27,824 nt of DNA from CAZTCJ01 sp964612085 (GTDB lineage: Bacteria > Pseudomonadota > Alphaproteobacteria > JAJFIK01). Below the pieces are notes generated by a model. The model made no database searches, was not told the origin of the DNA, and saw only the letters and a list, made by a program, of their open reading frames with translations. Below are positions 9,750 to 17,179 of the stretch, piece after piece; positions within the stretch are counted from its first letter, which is position 1; every line of letters begins with the position of its first letter. The DNA is taken from assembly GCA_964612085.1 (NCBI GenBank), contig CAZTCJ010000050.1:1-27824 (forward strand), read 5' to 3'. The position numbers and the translations under genes were made by a program.

Positions 9750-10583
9750 TTACGGGGTCATGGGACCGACCAGCAGGGTCGGATCGACCCGCGCATTGCG
9801 CCAATACATGCGCCAGTCGAGATGGGGCCCTGTCGCCCGGCCGGTGGCGCCGATGGTCCCTACCACCTCGCCTTGGGCCACGGTCTGACCCGTTTCCACC
9901 GAGAGCGTGTCCAGATGCATCAGCACACCGATCACCCCATGGCCGTGATCGATGAAAACAAGCCCGCCCTCGAAATACATGTCCGGCTCGGCAAGGGTCA
10001 CGACACCGCTGGCGGGCGCTTTCACGGGCGTGCCGGTGGGCGCCGCCACATCGACCCCGAAATGGGGCCGTTTGGGTTCGCCGTTCAGGATCCGCTGGCT
10101 GCCATAGGAACCGCTGATCCGGCCCGTGGCGGGCCAGATAAAGCGCTCCGTATACCACGTGGCTTGCGTGGCTTGCGGGCGCGCGGCCTTTTTCTGTTTC
10201 AGTTCCTTCTGGATCCGCGCGATGGTCTCCGAACTGCGCGGGCTGACCATCCGATCGGGCAGGCCGTCGATCCGCTCGATATCGTAGTCCCGCTGGCCGA
10301 CCTCGAAGGACCGGGTGAGCGATGCGCCGTCTAGAGCGGTCAAGGTCACGGTCACGGGCTCGTCGTGATCCCGGTGCAGGCCGAAGACGAAATGCCCTGA
10401 AGGCGCCACGGGAATGGAAACCCCATCGACCGTAACCGCCGTGCCCGGAGCCGTCTGCCCCCGGATCAACGCCCCTTCGACCATATCGCCGTCAAGCTCC
10501 AGCACGGGCTGGGCGCTGAGCGCGGACACCGCCGCCACAAGGGCGAGCCATACGGTTGCGACAAAACCCGTACGCATCATCAT
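9750..10583 (-). CDS. M23 family (LytM-like) peptidase, exported
   Basis: A 277-residue exported protein with a signal peptide at about 1-24 (ending near SALSAQ), an N-terminal beta-rich region, a short Lys-rich linker (about 123-135) and a C-terminal LytM domain, expected to act on or regulate enzymes acting on peptidoglycan cross-links. The zinc ligands His174 and Asp178 (PHFGVDVA) and the catalytic-type His223 (MHLDTLS) are present. The usual HxH motif reads His254-Leu-Asp256, so the third zinc ligand is Asp instead of His. The start is one of three successive ATGs; the first, at 10583, overlaps the DUF2093 stop (ATGA), indicating coupling. The frame is open further upstream but that extension is only antisense to other sequence. 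Confidence 0.85.
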   Translation of the reverse strand: MMMRTGFVATVWLALVAAVSALSAQPVLELDGDMVEGALIRGQTAPGTAVTVDGVSIPVAPSGHFVFGLHRDHDEPVTVTLTALDGASLTRSFEVGQRDYDIERIDGLPDRMVSPRSSETIARIQKELKQKKAARPQATQATWYTERFIWPATGRISGSYGSQRILNGEPKRPHFGVDVAAPTGTPVKAPASGVVTLAEPDMYFEGGLVFIDHGHGVIGVLMHLDTLSVETGQTVAQGEVVGTIGATGRATGPHLDWRMYWRNARVDPTLLVGPMTP

Positions 10584-10804
10584 GAAGACTGCCCCGCGAT
10601 TTCCTTGTGACGTTTCAGCATGGCGTCCGGCGTCGCATAGGCTTCCTGCACCTCGAAACTCCAGTAGCGCAACGCGTCGAGCGGAATATCGACGCCGGTG
10701 ACCGCGCACACCACATGGGTGCCGTCGCGCACAACGCGGTAATCGCCGCTGTAATATTCGATGACCGCTTCCTTGCGGCCGGGAATGGGTTTGAATTCGT
10801 TCAT
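10580..10804 (-). CDS. DUF2093 domain-containing protein
   Basis: A 74-residue soluble protein that I recognise as DUF2093, a small alphaproteobacterial family without established function. Conserved-looking parts are AVIEYYSGDYRVVRDGTHVVCAVTG and IPLDALRYWSFEVQEAYATP, the latter a helical amphipathic segment. An AAGGAG ribosome binding site lies eight bases before the ATG on the minus strand. The stop overlaps the first ATG of the downstream peptidase gene. It follows xseA by 56 bases on the same strand, so xseA-DUF2093-peptidase may be one transcript. Confidence 0.85.
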   Translation of the reverse strand: MNEFKPIPGRKEAVIEYYSGDYRVVRDGTHVVCAVTGVDIPLDALRYWSFEVQEAYATPDAMLKRHKEIAGQSS

Positions 10805-10860
10805 GGAAACGCTCCTTTGAGGCGCAGTGTAACGCCTCCCGGCTCAGCGAAAAACGGTCT

Positions 10861-12321
10861 TTAGAACAAGCTGCCCTGGGAACCAGGGTCTTCGCCGCCA
10901 GGCTTCGATGCCGCCGGCCGGCTGCGGACAGCGGGTTTCTTGGCTGCCTCCCCTCCTTTGGCTTGCTTGCCTTCAATACGGGCATCGGCGGAGCCGTCGT
11001 GAAAATCGAGCCGGACGGGCGTTCCCGCCTCAGCCTCGGCCACGGAGCGGATGACCGAGCCGTCTTCGCCGCGCACCAGCGCGAAGCCCCGCTCCAGCGT
11101 GCCCTTGTAACTGAAGGACTCCAGCAGCCTTGAGGCGGCGGCCAGACGGTCCTGGCGGCGTTCGGCGGCCTGTCCTGCGGCCCGGTCGAGCCGCTGCCCG
11201 AGCAGAGCGAGGGTCTTGCGCGCATCCGCCGCCTGCCGGGTTACCACGTCGGGCCGCAGCCGGGCCGAGGCCAGATCGAGCCGGGCCTTCCAGCGCTCCG
11301 GCGCGCGTCTGAACGCCAGATCGAGCCGCCCGCCCGCATAATCGAGCCGCTGCTGGGCCTGGGCCGCCACATCCGCGATGCGCGGCAGGGCGCGGGCAAG
11401 GCTCATAAGCCGCTGGCGGCGCTCTTCCACGAGACGCGCCTCGCCCCGCACCAGACGGCGCGCCAGATCGAGCACGGCGCTTCGCAGATCGGCCTGGACG
11501 GGCACGGCCATCTCGGCGGCGGCGGTAGGCGTCGGGGCGCGCCGGTCGGCGGCGAAATCGATCAGTGTGGTGTCGGTCTCATGACCCACCGCCGAGATCA
11601 CCGGGATGGCGCTCGCCGCCACGGCGCGGACCACGGCCTCTTCGTTGAACGGCCAGAGATCCTCGATGGAGCCGCCGCCCCGCGCCACGATCAGCACATC
11701 GGGCTGGGGCACCGGGCCGTCCGGAGACAGACGGTTGAAGCCTTCGACCGCCGCCGTCACCTGCGCGGCCGCCTGATCCCCTTGCACCATCACGGGCCAC
11801 AGCAGCACATGGCGCGGAAAACGGTCATCGAGCCGGTGCAGGATATCCCGGATCACCGCCCCCGTCGGCGAGGTCACCACGCCGATCACTTCAGGCAGGT
11901 ACGGCAAGGACCGCTTGCGCTCTTCCGCAAACAGACCTTCCGCCATCAGTGCTTTTTTCCGCTCTTCCAGAAGCGCCATCAGCGCGCCGACGCCCGCCGG
12001 TTCCAGATGCTCGATGACGATCTGATACTGGGAGCGGCCTGGGAAAGTGGTGAGACGCCCGGTGGCGATCACCTCAAGCCCCTGTTCGGGCCGGATCTTC
12101 AGACGCGGCACGGCCGAGCGCCAGATCACCCCGTTCAAGACCGCCTTGTCGTCTTTCAGATCAAGATAGACATGGCCGTTGCCGTGAAAGGTCACCCGGC
12201 CCAGCTCGGCGCGCACGCGCACATGGGAAAAAGTCGTCTCCACCGTCCGCTTCAACGCGGCGGACAGCTCGCTGACCGAAAATTCAGGGGTGTTGGAGGC
12301 AGGGGCTGGTTCGGCCGTCAT
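10861..12321 (-). CDS. xseA: Exodeoxyribonuclease VII large subunit
   Basis: A 486-residue XseA, the catalytic subunit of the single-strand-specific exonuclease VII. The N-terminal OB-fold (about residues 12-105; EFSVSELSAALKRTVE, HVYLDLKDD) is followed by the nuclease domain with GVVTSPTGAVIRDI, VLIVARGGGSIEDLWPFN and the catalytic segment ISAVGHETDTTLIDFAADRR. A long helical, Arg- and Ala-rich region (about 280-400) is the XseB-binding coiled coil. The last 40 residues are Lys/Pro-rich and probably disordered. Length is slightly above the E. coli protein because of that tail. The small subunit gene xseB is not in the window. It is divergent from purD across 154 bases. Confidence 0.95.
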   Translation of the reverse strand: MTAEPAPASNTPEFSVSELSAALKRTVETTFSHVRVRAELGRVTFHGNGHVYLDLKDDKAVLNGVIWRSAVPRLKIRPEQGLEVIATGRLTTFPGRSQYQIVIEHLEPAGVGALMALLEERKKALMAEGLFAEERKRSLPYLPEVIGVVTSPTGAVIRDILHRLDDRFPRHVLLWPVMVQGDQAAAQVTAAVEGFNRLSPDGPVPQPDVLIVARGGGSIEDLWPFNEEAVVRAVAASAIPVISAVGHETDTTLIDFAADRRAPTPTAAAEMAVPVQADLRSAVLDLARRLVRGEARLVEERRQRLMSLARALPRIADVAAQAQQRLDYAGGRLDLAFRRAPERWKARLDLASARLRPDVVTRQAADARKTLALLGQRLDRAAGQAAERRQDRLAAASRLLESFSYKGTLERGFALVRGEDGSVIRSVAEAEAGTPVRLDFHDGSADARIEGKQAKGGEAAKKPAVRSRPAASKPGGEDPGSQGSLF

Positions 12322-12409
12322 GTGATCCGTATACGTCTGGTTAAAGCGAAGAGGTTGAAAACCCGCCGGGCGCGGTCAAAAAGCGCTGTTTTGCGCGGAT
12401 TTTGCGCCC

Positions 12410-12415
12410 TATACT
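12410..12415 (+). promoter_or_regulatory. Candidate -10 box for purD
   Basis: TATACT lies 60 bases before the purD ATG and matches the bacterial -10 consensus at five of six positions. No good -35 box is found at 16-18 bases upstream, so the call is weak. It sits only five bases from the opposite-strand -10 proposed for xseA. Confidence 0.3.
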
Positions 12416-12419
12416 TGGC

Positions 12420-12448
12420 ATGATACAAGGGATTCTGAAACCATCCAA
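12420..12448 (-). promoter_or_regulatory. Candidate sigma70-type promoter for xseA
   Basis: On the minus strand TTGGAT (12443-12448) and TATCAT (12420-12425) are separated by exactly 17 bases, matching -35 and -10 consensus at four and five of six positions. Transcription would start near 12413, leaving a leader of roughly 90 bases before xseA. A GATTC (GANTC) site, the target of CcrM-type methylation in many alphaproteobacteria, lies in the spacer at 12431-12435. Confidence 0.4.
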
Positions 12449-12475
12449 AACCGTCTCTCGGGAGAGCGCCTCATT

Positions 12476-13771
12476 ATGAACGTCTTGGTGATCGGGTCCG
12501 GCGGCCGCGAACACGCCCTGGCCTGGGCCTTGAAACGCTCGCCATCGGTCGGCCGGGTGATCTGCGCGCCGGGCAATGCGGGCATGAGCCAGCTCGGGCC
12601 CTGCGTGCCGATCAATCCGCTCGACGACGCGGCGGTCGAGACCGTCTGCCGCACCCATGACGTCCAACTGGTCGTGATCGGTCCGGAAGATCCTTTGGTG
12701 GCGGGGCTCGCCGACAAGCTGCGCGCCCAGGGCATTCTGGTCGTCGGCCCCTCGGCCAAGGCCGCGCGGATAGAGGGCTCCAAGTCCTTCACCAAGGATC
12801 TGTGCGCCCGCTTCGGCATTCCCACGGCGCGCCATGCCGCATTCTCGGCCCTGAAGCCCGCCCGGGATTATGCGGAGACCTGCCCGCTGCCGGTGGTGGT
12901 GAAGGCCGACGGCCTGGCCGCCGGCAAGGGCGTCATCATCGCCGGGACCCGGGAGGAAGCCATCGCGGCGGTCGAGGACATGTTCGCAGGGAGATTCGGC
13001 GAGGCGGGCCAGCGGGTCGTCATCGAGGAGTTTCTCGACGGCCAGGAAGCAAGCTTCTTTGTGCTGACGGACGGACGGGTCGTGATGCCGCTGATCGGCG
13101 CCCAGGACCACAAGCGCGTGGGCGAAGGCGAGACCGGCCCTAATACCGGCGGCATGGGCACCTATTCGCCCGCACCCGTTTTCGATGCCGCCATGGCGGA
13201 CGAGGTCCTGGCCCGGATCATCCAGCCCACCATCGAAGGCATGGCGCGCATCGATGCGCCTTTCGAGGGCATTTTGTATGCCGGGCTGATGATCGGCCGG
13301 GAGGGCCCGAAACTCATCGAATACAATGCCCGCTTCGGGGATCCGGAATGCCAGACCCTGATGCGCCGGCTCGACGGCGATCTGGGTGCGGTGTTTCTGG
13401 CCCTGGCCCAGGCGCGCCTGGAAGAAGCAAGCCTCTCCTGGCGCCCGGAGACCGCGATCACCGTGGTCATGGCCGCCAACGGCTATCCCGGCGCCTATGA
13501 CAAGGGCACGGAAATCAAGGGCCTGGAGGCCGCGGGCGCGGTCGAAGGCGTGGAGATTTTCCACGCGGGCACGCGCTCCGAAAGCGGACGGATCCTTGCC
13601 CATGGCGGCCGGGTGCTGAACATCACGGCCCTGGGCGTGGATCTTCTGGAAGCCCGCGCCCGCGCCTATCGGGCCGTGGACCGGATCGACTGGCCGGACG
13701 GCTTTTGCCGCCGCGACATCGGATGGCGCGCCCTGCCGCCCGATGACGCCTACCAATCATCCGCCTCGTAA
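12476..13771 (+). CDS. purD: Phosphoribosylamine--glycine ligase (GAR synthetase)
   Basis: A 431-residue ATP-grasp ligase that joins glycine to 5-phosphoribosylamine in the second step of purine synthesis. The N-terminal motif VIGSGGREHALAW (5-17) and PGNAGM (32-37) form the PRA site. The ATP-grasp core shows GSKSFTKDLCARFGIPTA (101-118), VVKADGLAAGKGV (141-153) and GPNTGGMGTYSPAP (221-234), and the metal/ATP segment EYNARFGDPECQ (282-293) is intact. Length is typical. The ATG follows GGGAG at a somewhat long spacing of about 11 bases. It is divergent from xseA; the next gene follows after 42 bases on the same strand. Confidence 0.97.
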   Translation: MNVLVIGSGGREHALAWALKRSPSVGRVICAPGNAGMSQLGPCVPINPLDDAAVETVCRTHDVQLVVIGPEDPLVAGLADKLRAQGILVVGPSAKAARIEGSKSFTKDLCARFGIPTARHAAFSALKPARDYAETCPLPVVVKADGLAAGKGVIIAGTREEAIAAVEDMFAGRFGEAGQRVVIEEFLDGQEASFFVLTDGRVVMPLIGAQDHKRVGEGETGPNTGGMGTYSPAPVFDAAMADEVLARIIQPTIEGMARIDAPFEGILYAGLMIGREGPKLIEYNARFGDPECQTLMRRLDGDLGAVFLALAQARLEEASLSWRPETAITVVMAANGYPGAYDKGTEIKGLEAAGAVEGVEIFHAGTRSESGRILAHGGRVLNITALGVDLLEARARAYRAVDRIDWPDGFCRRDIGWRALPPDDAYQSSAS

Positions 13772-13813
13772 CCGAAGGCCGGCACAAAAAGATCAAGACG
13801 GAGGACCAAGACC

Positions 13814-14887
13814 ATGGAATCGCGCCAGGACCAATTCAGCGGCACCAAGGATGTGGCCGAGATCCACAAATTCGACGAAGGCCGCCTGCACGCGTATCTG
13901 AGCGCCCATGTGGACGGCTATCAAGGCCCGCTGACCGTGCGCCAGTTCAAGGGCGGCCAGTCGAACCCCACCTATCAGCTCATCACGCCGTCGAAGAAAT
14001 ACGTCCTGCGCCGCAAGCCGCCCGGCAAGCTCTTGAAATCCGCCCATATGGTGGACCGGGAATTCCGCATCATCAGCGCGCTCGGCAAGGTCGGGTTCCC
14101 CGTGCCCCGTACCCATGTTCTGTGTGAGGACGATGAGGTCATCGGCACCATGTTTTACGTCATGGATTTCGTCGAGGGGCGGATTTACTGGGAAGCCACC
14201 CTGCCCGATCTCGACCGCTCGGAACGCTTTGGCCTTTACGACGCCATGAACGCGACGCTGGCCCAGTTGCACCAGGTCGATTATATGGCCCTGGGGCTTG
14301 AGGATTTCGGCCGGCCCGGCAACTATTTCGCCCGCCAGATCTCGCGCTGGACCAAGCAGTACAAGAACTCCGAGACCGAAACCATCGAGACCATGGACAA
14401 GCTCATCGAATGGCTGCCCGGCAATATTCCGCAGGATGACAGCACCAGCATCGTCCACGGAGACTATCGTCTCGACAATATGATCATGCACCCGACCGAG
14501 CCGCGCGTCATCGCCGTGCTCGACTGGGAACTGTCCACCATCGGTCATCCTTTGGGGGACTTCACCTACCACCTGATGCAATGGCGCATGCCCGCGCTCG
14601 ACGGCGGGCGCGGTTCACTGCTCGATAAGGATCTCGCCGCCCTGGGCATTCCGAACGAGCAGGAATATATCGCCGCCTATTGCCGCCGCACGGGCCGCGA
14701 GGGCATTCCGCATATGGACTTTTACTTCGCCTACAACTTCTTCCGGCTCGCGGGCATCCTGCAAGGCATCGTGGGCCGGGTGCGCGACGGCACGGCGGCC
14801 AGCGCCCATGCGGCCCAGAACGCCTCCCAAGTGCGCCCGCTGGCAGACGCGGCCTGGCATTTCGCCCAGCGCGCGGGCGCGCGTTAG
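13814..14887 (+). CDS. APH-type phosphotransferase (ACAD10/11 kinase-domain family)
   Basis: A 357-residue aminoglycoside-phosphotransferase-fold kinase of the group related to the N-terminal domain of human ACAD10/ACAD11 and to Pseudomonas LvaA, which phosphorylates the hydroxyl of 4-hydroxyacyl-CoA. The nucleotide loop FKGGQSNPTYQL (45-56), the Lys-Arg strand YVLRRKPPG, the catalytic loop IVHGDYRLDN (213-222; Asp217, Asn222) and the metal-binding DWE (237-239) are all present. GGAGG about 9 bases before the ATG sets the start. The matching dehydrogenase is encoded 2.3 kb away on the other strand rather than alongside. The 4-hydroxyacyl-CoA substrate is inferred from family and from that neighbour; other small alcohols remain possible. 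Confidence 0.88.
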   Translation: MESRQDQFSGTKDVAEIHKFDEGRLHAYLSAHVDGYQGPLTVRQFKGGQSNPTYQLITPSKKYVLRRKPPGKLLKSAHMVDREFRIISALGKVGFPVPRTHVLCEDDEVIGTMFYVMDFVEGRIYWEATLPDLDRSERFGLYDAMNATLAQLHQVDYMALGLEDFGRPGNYFARQISRWTKQYKNSETETIETMDKLIEWLPGNIPQDDSTSIVHGDYRLDNMIMHPTEPRVIAVLDWELSTIGHPLGDFTYHLMQWRMPALDGGRGSLLDKDLAALGIPNEQEYIAAYCRRTGREGIPHMDFYFAYNFFRLAGILQGIVGRVRDGTAASAHAAQNASQVRPLADAAWHFAQRAGAR

Positions 14888-14903
14888 CCCCCCGGAAAGG
14901 CCG

Positions 14904-14918
14904 CTAAACGGCTGTTAA
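14904..14918. promoter_or_regulatory. Possible CtrA-like box upstream of the histidine kinase gene
   Basis: CTAA-N7-TTAA differs at one base from the CtrA full site TTAA-N7-TTAA used for cell-cycle control in many alphaproteobacteria. It lies about 54-68 bases before the kinase ATG, a suitable position for a promoter-bound regulator. One such near match can arise by chance, so this is tentative. Confidence 0.25.
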
Positions 14919-14971
14919 GGCGTGTTGCGTAGACTTGGATCCTGGATTGTTCAACCCGTGACACGAACGCC

Positions 14972-16507
14972 ATGGCGGAGCGCGCGCCCTCACCTTCCCC
15001 GGAACCGGCCACCGACACGCTGCTGCGCGCGGTGATCAATGGGCGTGATGAGGCCAGCGCCGTGATTACCGCCACGGGCACGATCCGTTTTGCCAACAAA
15101 CGCTTCGCGACCGTGCTGCCGAACGCGCCGAGCCTCGATGCGGATGAGGACGCGCTGCTGAAACATCTGGGCAGCCGCAACCGGACCCGACTCTTGAGCC
15201 TGCTGGCCGCGCCGCCCGGCCCGGACGGAGACGCCAGCCGGTTCATGGCATTCGACGTGCCGGTGAAAGGCTCGCAGGGGCCGGGCAGCATTATCTGGCT
15301 GGAAGCGACGGCCTTGCCCAAACCGGATCAGGCCGGAGTCCTGCCGGACTGGCTCATCACGCTGAGACCGGAAGCGGCCGCGCCCGCCGCCATCATGAGC
15401 GCCCATGGCAGCGACGTGGCGGGCCTGATCAGCGCGCGGGGGCGCATTCAATCCCTGTCCCGGTCCGCCGCGCGCATCCTGCGCTGCGATGCGTCCGTGC
15501 TGATCGGCGACTCCCTTGTCAGCATCGCCGTCGCCGACGACCGCGACGCCCTCCAGGCGGCGGTCGATCAGGCTACCAAGCAATCTGAGATCGTCGAGAC
15601 ACGGTTCCGCCTCGCCTGGAGCGGAACGGAAGACCGGCATATTCAGTTGACGGTCTATCCCGACACCAATGGCTGGGGCGATCCGGACGATCTGGCGATC
15701 ATCATGACCGATGTGACCGTCCTCATCGCCCTGGAACACGAGCGGGACCGCGCCGTGAGCGACGCGCAGAAAGCGAGCCAGACCAAGTCGCGCTTCCTGG
15801 CGGGCATGAGCCACGAGTTGCGGACGCCCTTGAACGCCATTATCGGCTTCTCCGGTATTCTGCAGGCGGAAATGTTCGGCCCGCTCGGCAGTGAGCGCTA
15901 TCGGGATTACGCCCATCTCATCGGGGACAGCGGAACGGTGCTCCTGGAGCTGATTTCCGACATTCTGGACCTGGCGCGCATCGAGTCCGGGCGCTACATG
16001 CTGCGGCTGGAAGATATCGACCTCGCCGGTCTGGTCGAGGAGTGCGCCCGGCCCTGGCTGGAGCGGGCCAAGGCCAAGAACCTCCTTGTGGAAATCGCTT
16101 TGCCGCCTGGCCGGCCTCATCTGAAGGGCGACAAGATGGCGCTGAGCCAGATCCTGACCAATCTGCTGTCGAACGCGGTCAAATACACCGAAGACGGCGG
16201 GCGTATCACGGTCGCGGTCGAGGACGAAGCGGGCGGTTATCTGACCGTCCATGTGATGGATACGGGCGTCGGCATTCCGCCCGACATGGTCCCGAAACTC
16301 GGCCGCCCGTTCGAACAGGTCGTCGCCGAGAACAGCATGCATGGCGGCAGCAACGGCATTGGGCTTGCGCTGGTCAATGCTTTGGTCGGGCTGCATAAAG
16401 GCCGCTGGCGGATCGAAAGCGTGCCCGGCGAAGGCACCACGGTCTCGGTCACCGTGCCGAAGAAACAGGCGGGCGCGAAAGAGCCGGCCGACCGCGAGGC
16501 GGCTTGA
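14972..16507 (+). CDS. PAS-domain sensor histidine kinase, PdhS/DivJ/PleC-like, soluble
   Basis: A 511-residue histidine kinase with no transmembrane helix, so it senses a cytosolic signal. Two PAS-like regions lie at about 15-130 and 145-250. The dimerisation domain has the H-box FLAGMSHELRTPLNAIIGFS (275-294), with phospho-accepting His281 and the alphaproteobacterial FGPLG...Y.DYA..I..SG pattern seen in DivJ, PleC and PdhS. The ATP domain shows the N-box around Asn401 (LSNAVKYT), G1 box DTGVGI (430-435) and G2 box GGSNGIGLALV (458-468). There is no receiver domain and no response regulator gene nearby, so it is an orphan that may feed DivK/CtrA-type regulators. It ends one base before the convergent GST gene stop. 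Confidence 0.9.
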   Translation: MAERAPSPSPEPATDTLLRAVINGRDEASAVITATGTIRFANKRFATVLPNAPSLDADEDALLKHLGSRNRTRLLSLLAAPPGPDGDASRFMAFDVPVKGSQGPGSIIWLEATALPKPDQAGVLPDWLITLRPEAAAPAAIMSAHGSDVAGLISARGRIQSLSRSAARILRCDASVLIGDSLVSIAVADDRDALQAAVDQATKQSEIVETRFRLAWSGTEDRHIQLTVYPDTNGWGDPDDLAIIMTDVTVLIALEHERDRAVSDAQKASQTKSRFLAGMSHELRTPLNAIIGFSGILQAEMFGPLGSERYRDYAHLIGDSGTVLLELISDILDLARIESGRYMLRLEDIDLAGLVEECARPWLERAKAKNLLVEIALPPGRPHLKGDKMALSQILTNLLSNAVKYTEDGGRITVAVEDEAGGYLTVHVMDTGVGIPPDMVPKLGRPFEQVVAENSMHGGSNGIGLALVNALVGLHKGRWRIESVPGEGTTVSVTVPKKQAGAKEPADREAA

Positions 16508-16508
16508 T

Positions 16509-17147
16509 TTAGGACGAACGCTGAGCGTAAGCCTGAAGCGCCTCGGCCATTTCCGTTTTGACGCGCGCCACGGCCGGGTGCTGACAGATGCCGTCGTAAT
16601 AGGCCGATACTTTCGGCACATCCGCGAACAGCTCGGCCCCCAGCATTTTCGCCACGGACCGGGCCATGAAGATCACGGGCATGAGGCTCGCATCGGCAAG
16701 CGTCAGCCGTCCGCCTGCCGCATGGGGACCGCCATCCACATAGCCCTCAAGCACGCCGAGCCCGGCGCGCATCTCATCGAGCAAGCCGTCGACCACGGCC
16801 TGATCGCGCGTCGCCGGATTGAGCTGGCCGAACAGCCGGGTCAGCGGCGCCATGACATAAACATCGCCGATACGCGCCAGCAGTCGGACCCGGGCCCGCT
16901 CCAGCGGCGTCGCTCCGTGCAGAGACGGCTCCGGATGCGCGTCTTCCAGATATTCGCAAATGGTCTCGGATTCAGGGAGATGCGTGCCTTCGACCTCCAG
17001 GCACGGCACCTTGCCCAGCGGGTTCAAGGCCAGATAGGCCTCGCGGTCGCCTGGAGGGGCCACCATCTCAAGCGGCAGGCCCTTGGCGTAAGCCACGATC
17101 CGCACACGGGCGGTGAAGGGCGAAAGATTGGAGTTATAGAGCTTCAT
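16509..17147 (-). CDS. Glutathione S-transferase family protein
   Basis: A 212-residue cytosolic GST with the thioredoxin-like N-terminal domain (1-75) and the helical C-terminal domain. The N-terminal SNLSPFTARVRI (6-17) places a serine where Ser/Cys-type GSTs have their catalytic residue. NPLGKVPCLEV (42-52) holds the cis-proline and ESETICEYLE (59-68) the glutathione gamma-glutamyl site. TLADASLMPVIF is the C-terminal N-capping motif region. GGAGGG precedes the ATG at good spacing. It follows the acyl-CoA dehydrogenase by 32 bases on the same strand, so the two probably share a transcript; a detoxifying or isomerase role in the same pathway is possible but unproven. Confidence 0.88.
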   Translation of the reverse strand: MKLYNSNLSPFTARVRIVAYAKGLPLEMVAPPGDREAYLALNPLGKVPCLEVEGTHLPESETICEYLEDAHPEPSLHGATPLERARVRLLARIGDVYVMAPLTRLFGQLNPATRDQAVVDGLLDEMRAGLGVLEGYVDGGPHAAGGRLTLADASLMPVIFMARSVAKMLGAELFADVPKVSAYYDGICQHPAVARVKTEMAEALQAYAQRSS

Positions 17148-17179
17148 GCTTTCGCCCTCCTTTGTCTTCTTGAGGCGTC

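Noticed and set aside
10584..11225. N-terminal extension of the M23 peptidase frame
   Set aside because: It runs through DUF2093 and xseA in the wrong frame, and a proper signal peptide starts at 10583.
12341..13756. 471-codon minus-strand frame opposite purD
   Set aside because: Shadow of purD; no domain seen and composition typical of antisense frames.
14990..16621. 543-codon minus-strand frame opposite the histidine kinase
   Set aside because: Antisense to clear H, N and G boxes of the kinase; Arg/His/Gln-rich without motifs.
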